Assembly (NCBI RefSeq): GCF_036567905.1
Contig: NZ_DATCTO010000011.1
Span: forward strand, 1-50,651
From: Candidatus Binatus sp.
Lineage (GTDB): Bacteria > Desulfobacterota > Binatia > Binatales > Binataceae
Direction: 5' to 3'
DNA: 50,651 nt
Shown here: piece after piece, positions 50,627-50,651 of the stretch
Position numbering within the stretch: the first letter of the stretch is position 1
Layout: each line of letters opens with the position of its first letter
Program-made: the position numbers and the translations under genes
Notes under the pieces: model-generated
Seen by the model: only the letters and a program-made list of their open reading frames with translations
Told to the model about the DNA's origin: nothing
Database searches by the model: none

Positions 50627-50651
50627 TCGCGCTCCTAAAAAAGGAGCGCGA
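50627..50651 (+). terminator. Hairpin after the last gene
   Basis: A perfect 10-bp stem (TCGCGCTCCT with AGGAGCGCGA) and an A5 loop lie 13 bp after the stop codon. The window ends at the stem, so a T-run cannot be seen. Intrinsic terminator is likely. Confidence 0.6.

Noticed and set aside
1..50651. tRNA, rRNA, CRISPR array, insertion sequence or attachment site
   Set aside because: No cloverleaf, spacer-repeat pattern, transposase or integrase motif, or flanking duplication was seen. The repeats present are protein-coding or regulatory.

Overview
The window reads as a GC-rich (roughly 60 percent) chromosome segment of an uncultivated Gram-negative bacterium. Outer-membrane barrel, lipoprotein polysaccharide exporter and signal-peptide genes support a diderm. 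The secreted proteins combine an ASH/choice-of-anchor-D-like module, a Thr-Pro linker and kelch or NHL repeats. That style is common in Desulfobacterota/Binatota-like and Acidobacteria-like metagenomic genomes, but the phylum is inference. I saw no tRNA, rRNA, CRISPR array, transposase or integrase.

Left flank (1-9203): a leftward secreted kelch protein diverges from three rightward secreted genes: an unrecognised 527-residue protein, a DUF4412-like protein, and a 12-unit NHL-repeat protein built from a 1206-bp internal duplication.

Core EPS operon (9421-25976): twelve tightly packed or overlapping genes followed by a separate GT87-like gene. They encode glycosyltransferases (GT4, GT2, GT2, GT4), a FemAB-like protein of the type found beside XrtA/PEP-CTERM loci, a methyltransferase, an alkaline-phosphatase-superfamily enzyme, a Crp/Fnr regulator, a Wza-like export lipoprotein, an outer-membrane barrel, a fused Wzz/BY-kinase with a periodic Tyr tail, a nucleotidyltransferase-like protein and an O-antigen-ligase/Wzy-like polymerase. 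No exosortase and no PEP-CTERM tail is visible.

Tailoring region (26008-43700): short operons on both strands. They hold a secreted glycosidase-like protein, a sulfotransferase and a GT2; an acyltransferase, an FkbH-like protein and an acyl carrier protein; FkbM-like and TylF-like methyltransferases and a VOC enzyme; the initiating polyprenyl-phosphate sugar transferase; further methyltransferases; a second GT2 and a Wzx-type flippase. Decay is visible here: an acyl-CoA-ligase tail runs out of frame into a GT2 gene, a methyltransferase carries two stops and a frameshift, and a small gene is broken at an A7 tract.

Right flank (43701-50651): a paralogue of the glycosidase-like protein, now with Thr-Pro linker and ASH module, lies behind a good sigma-54-type promoter with palindromes upstream. 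A large kelch/Ig/ASH protein and a terminal hairpin follow.

Taken together (inference): lipid-linked sugar priming by the 36459 gene product, assembly by the glycosyltransferases, decoration by methyl, sulfate, acyl and possibly ACP-bound C3 groups, flipping by Wzx, polymerisation, and export through the Wza-like/Wzc-like apparatus. Large surface proteins and secreted glycosidase-like proteins are encoded alongside.
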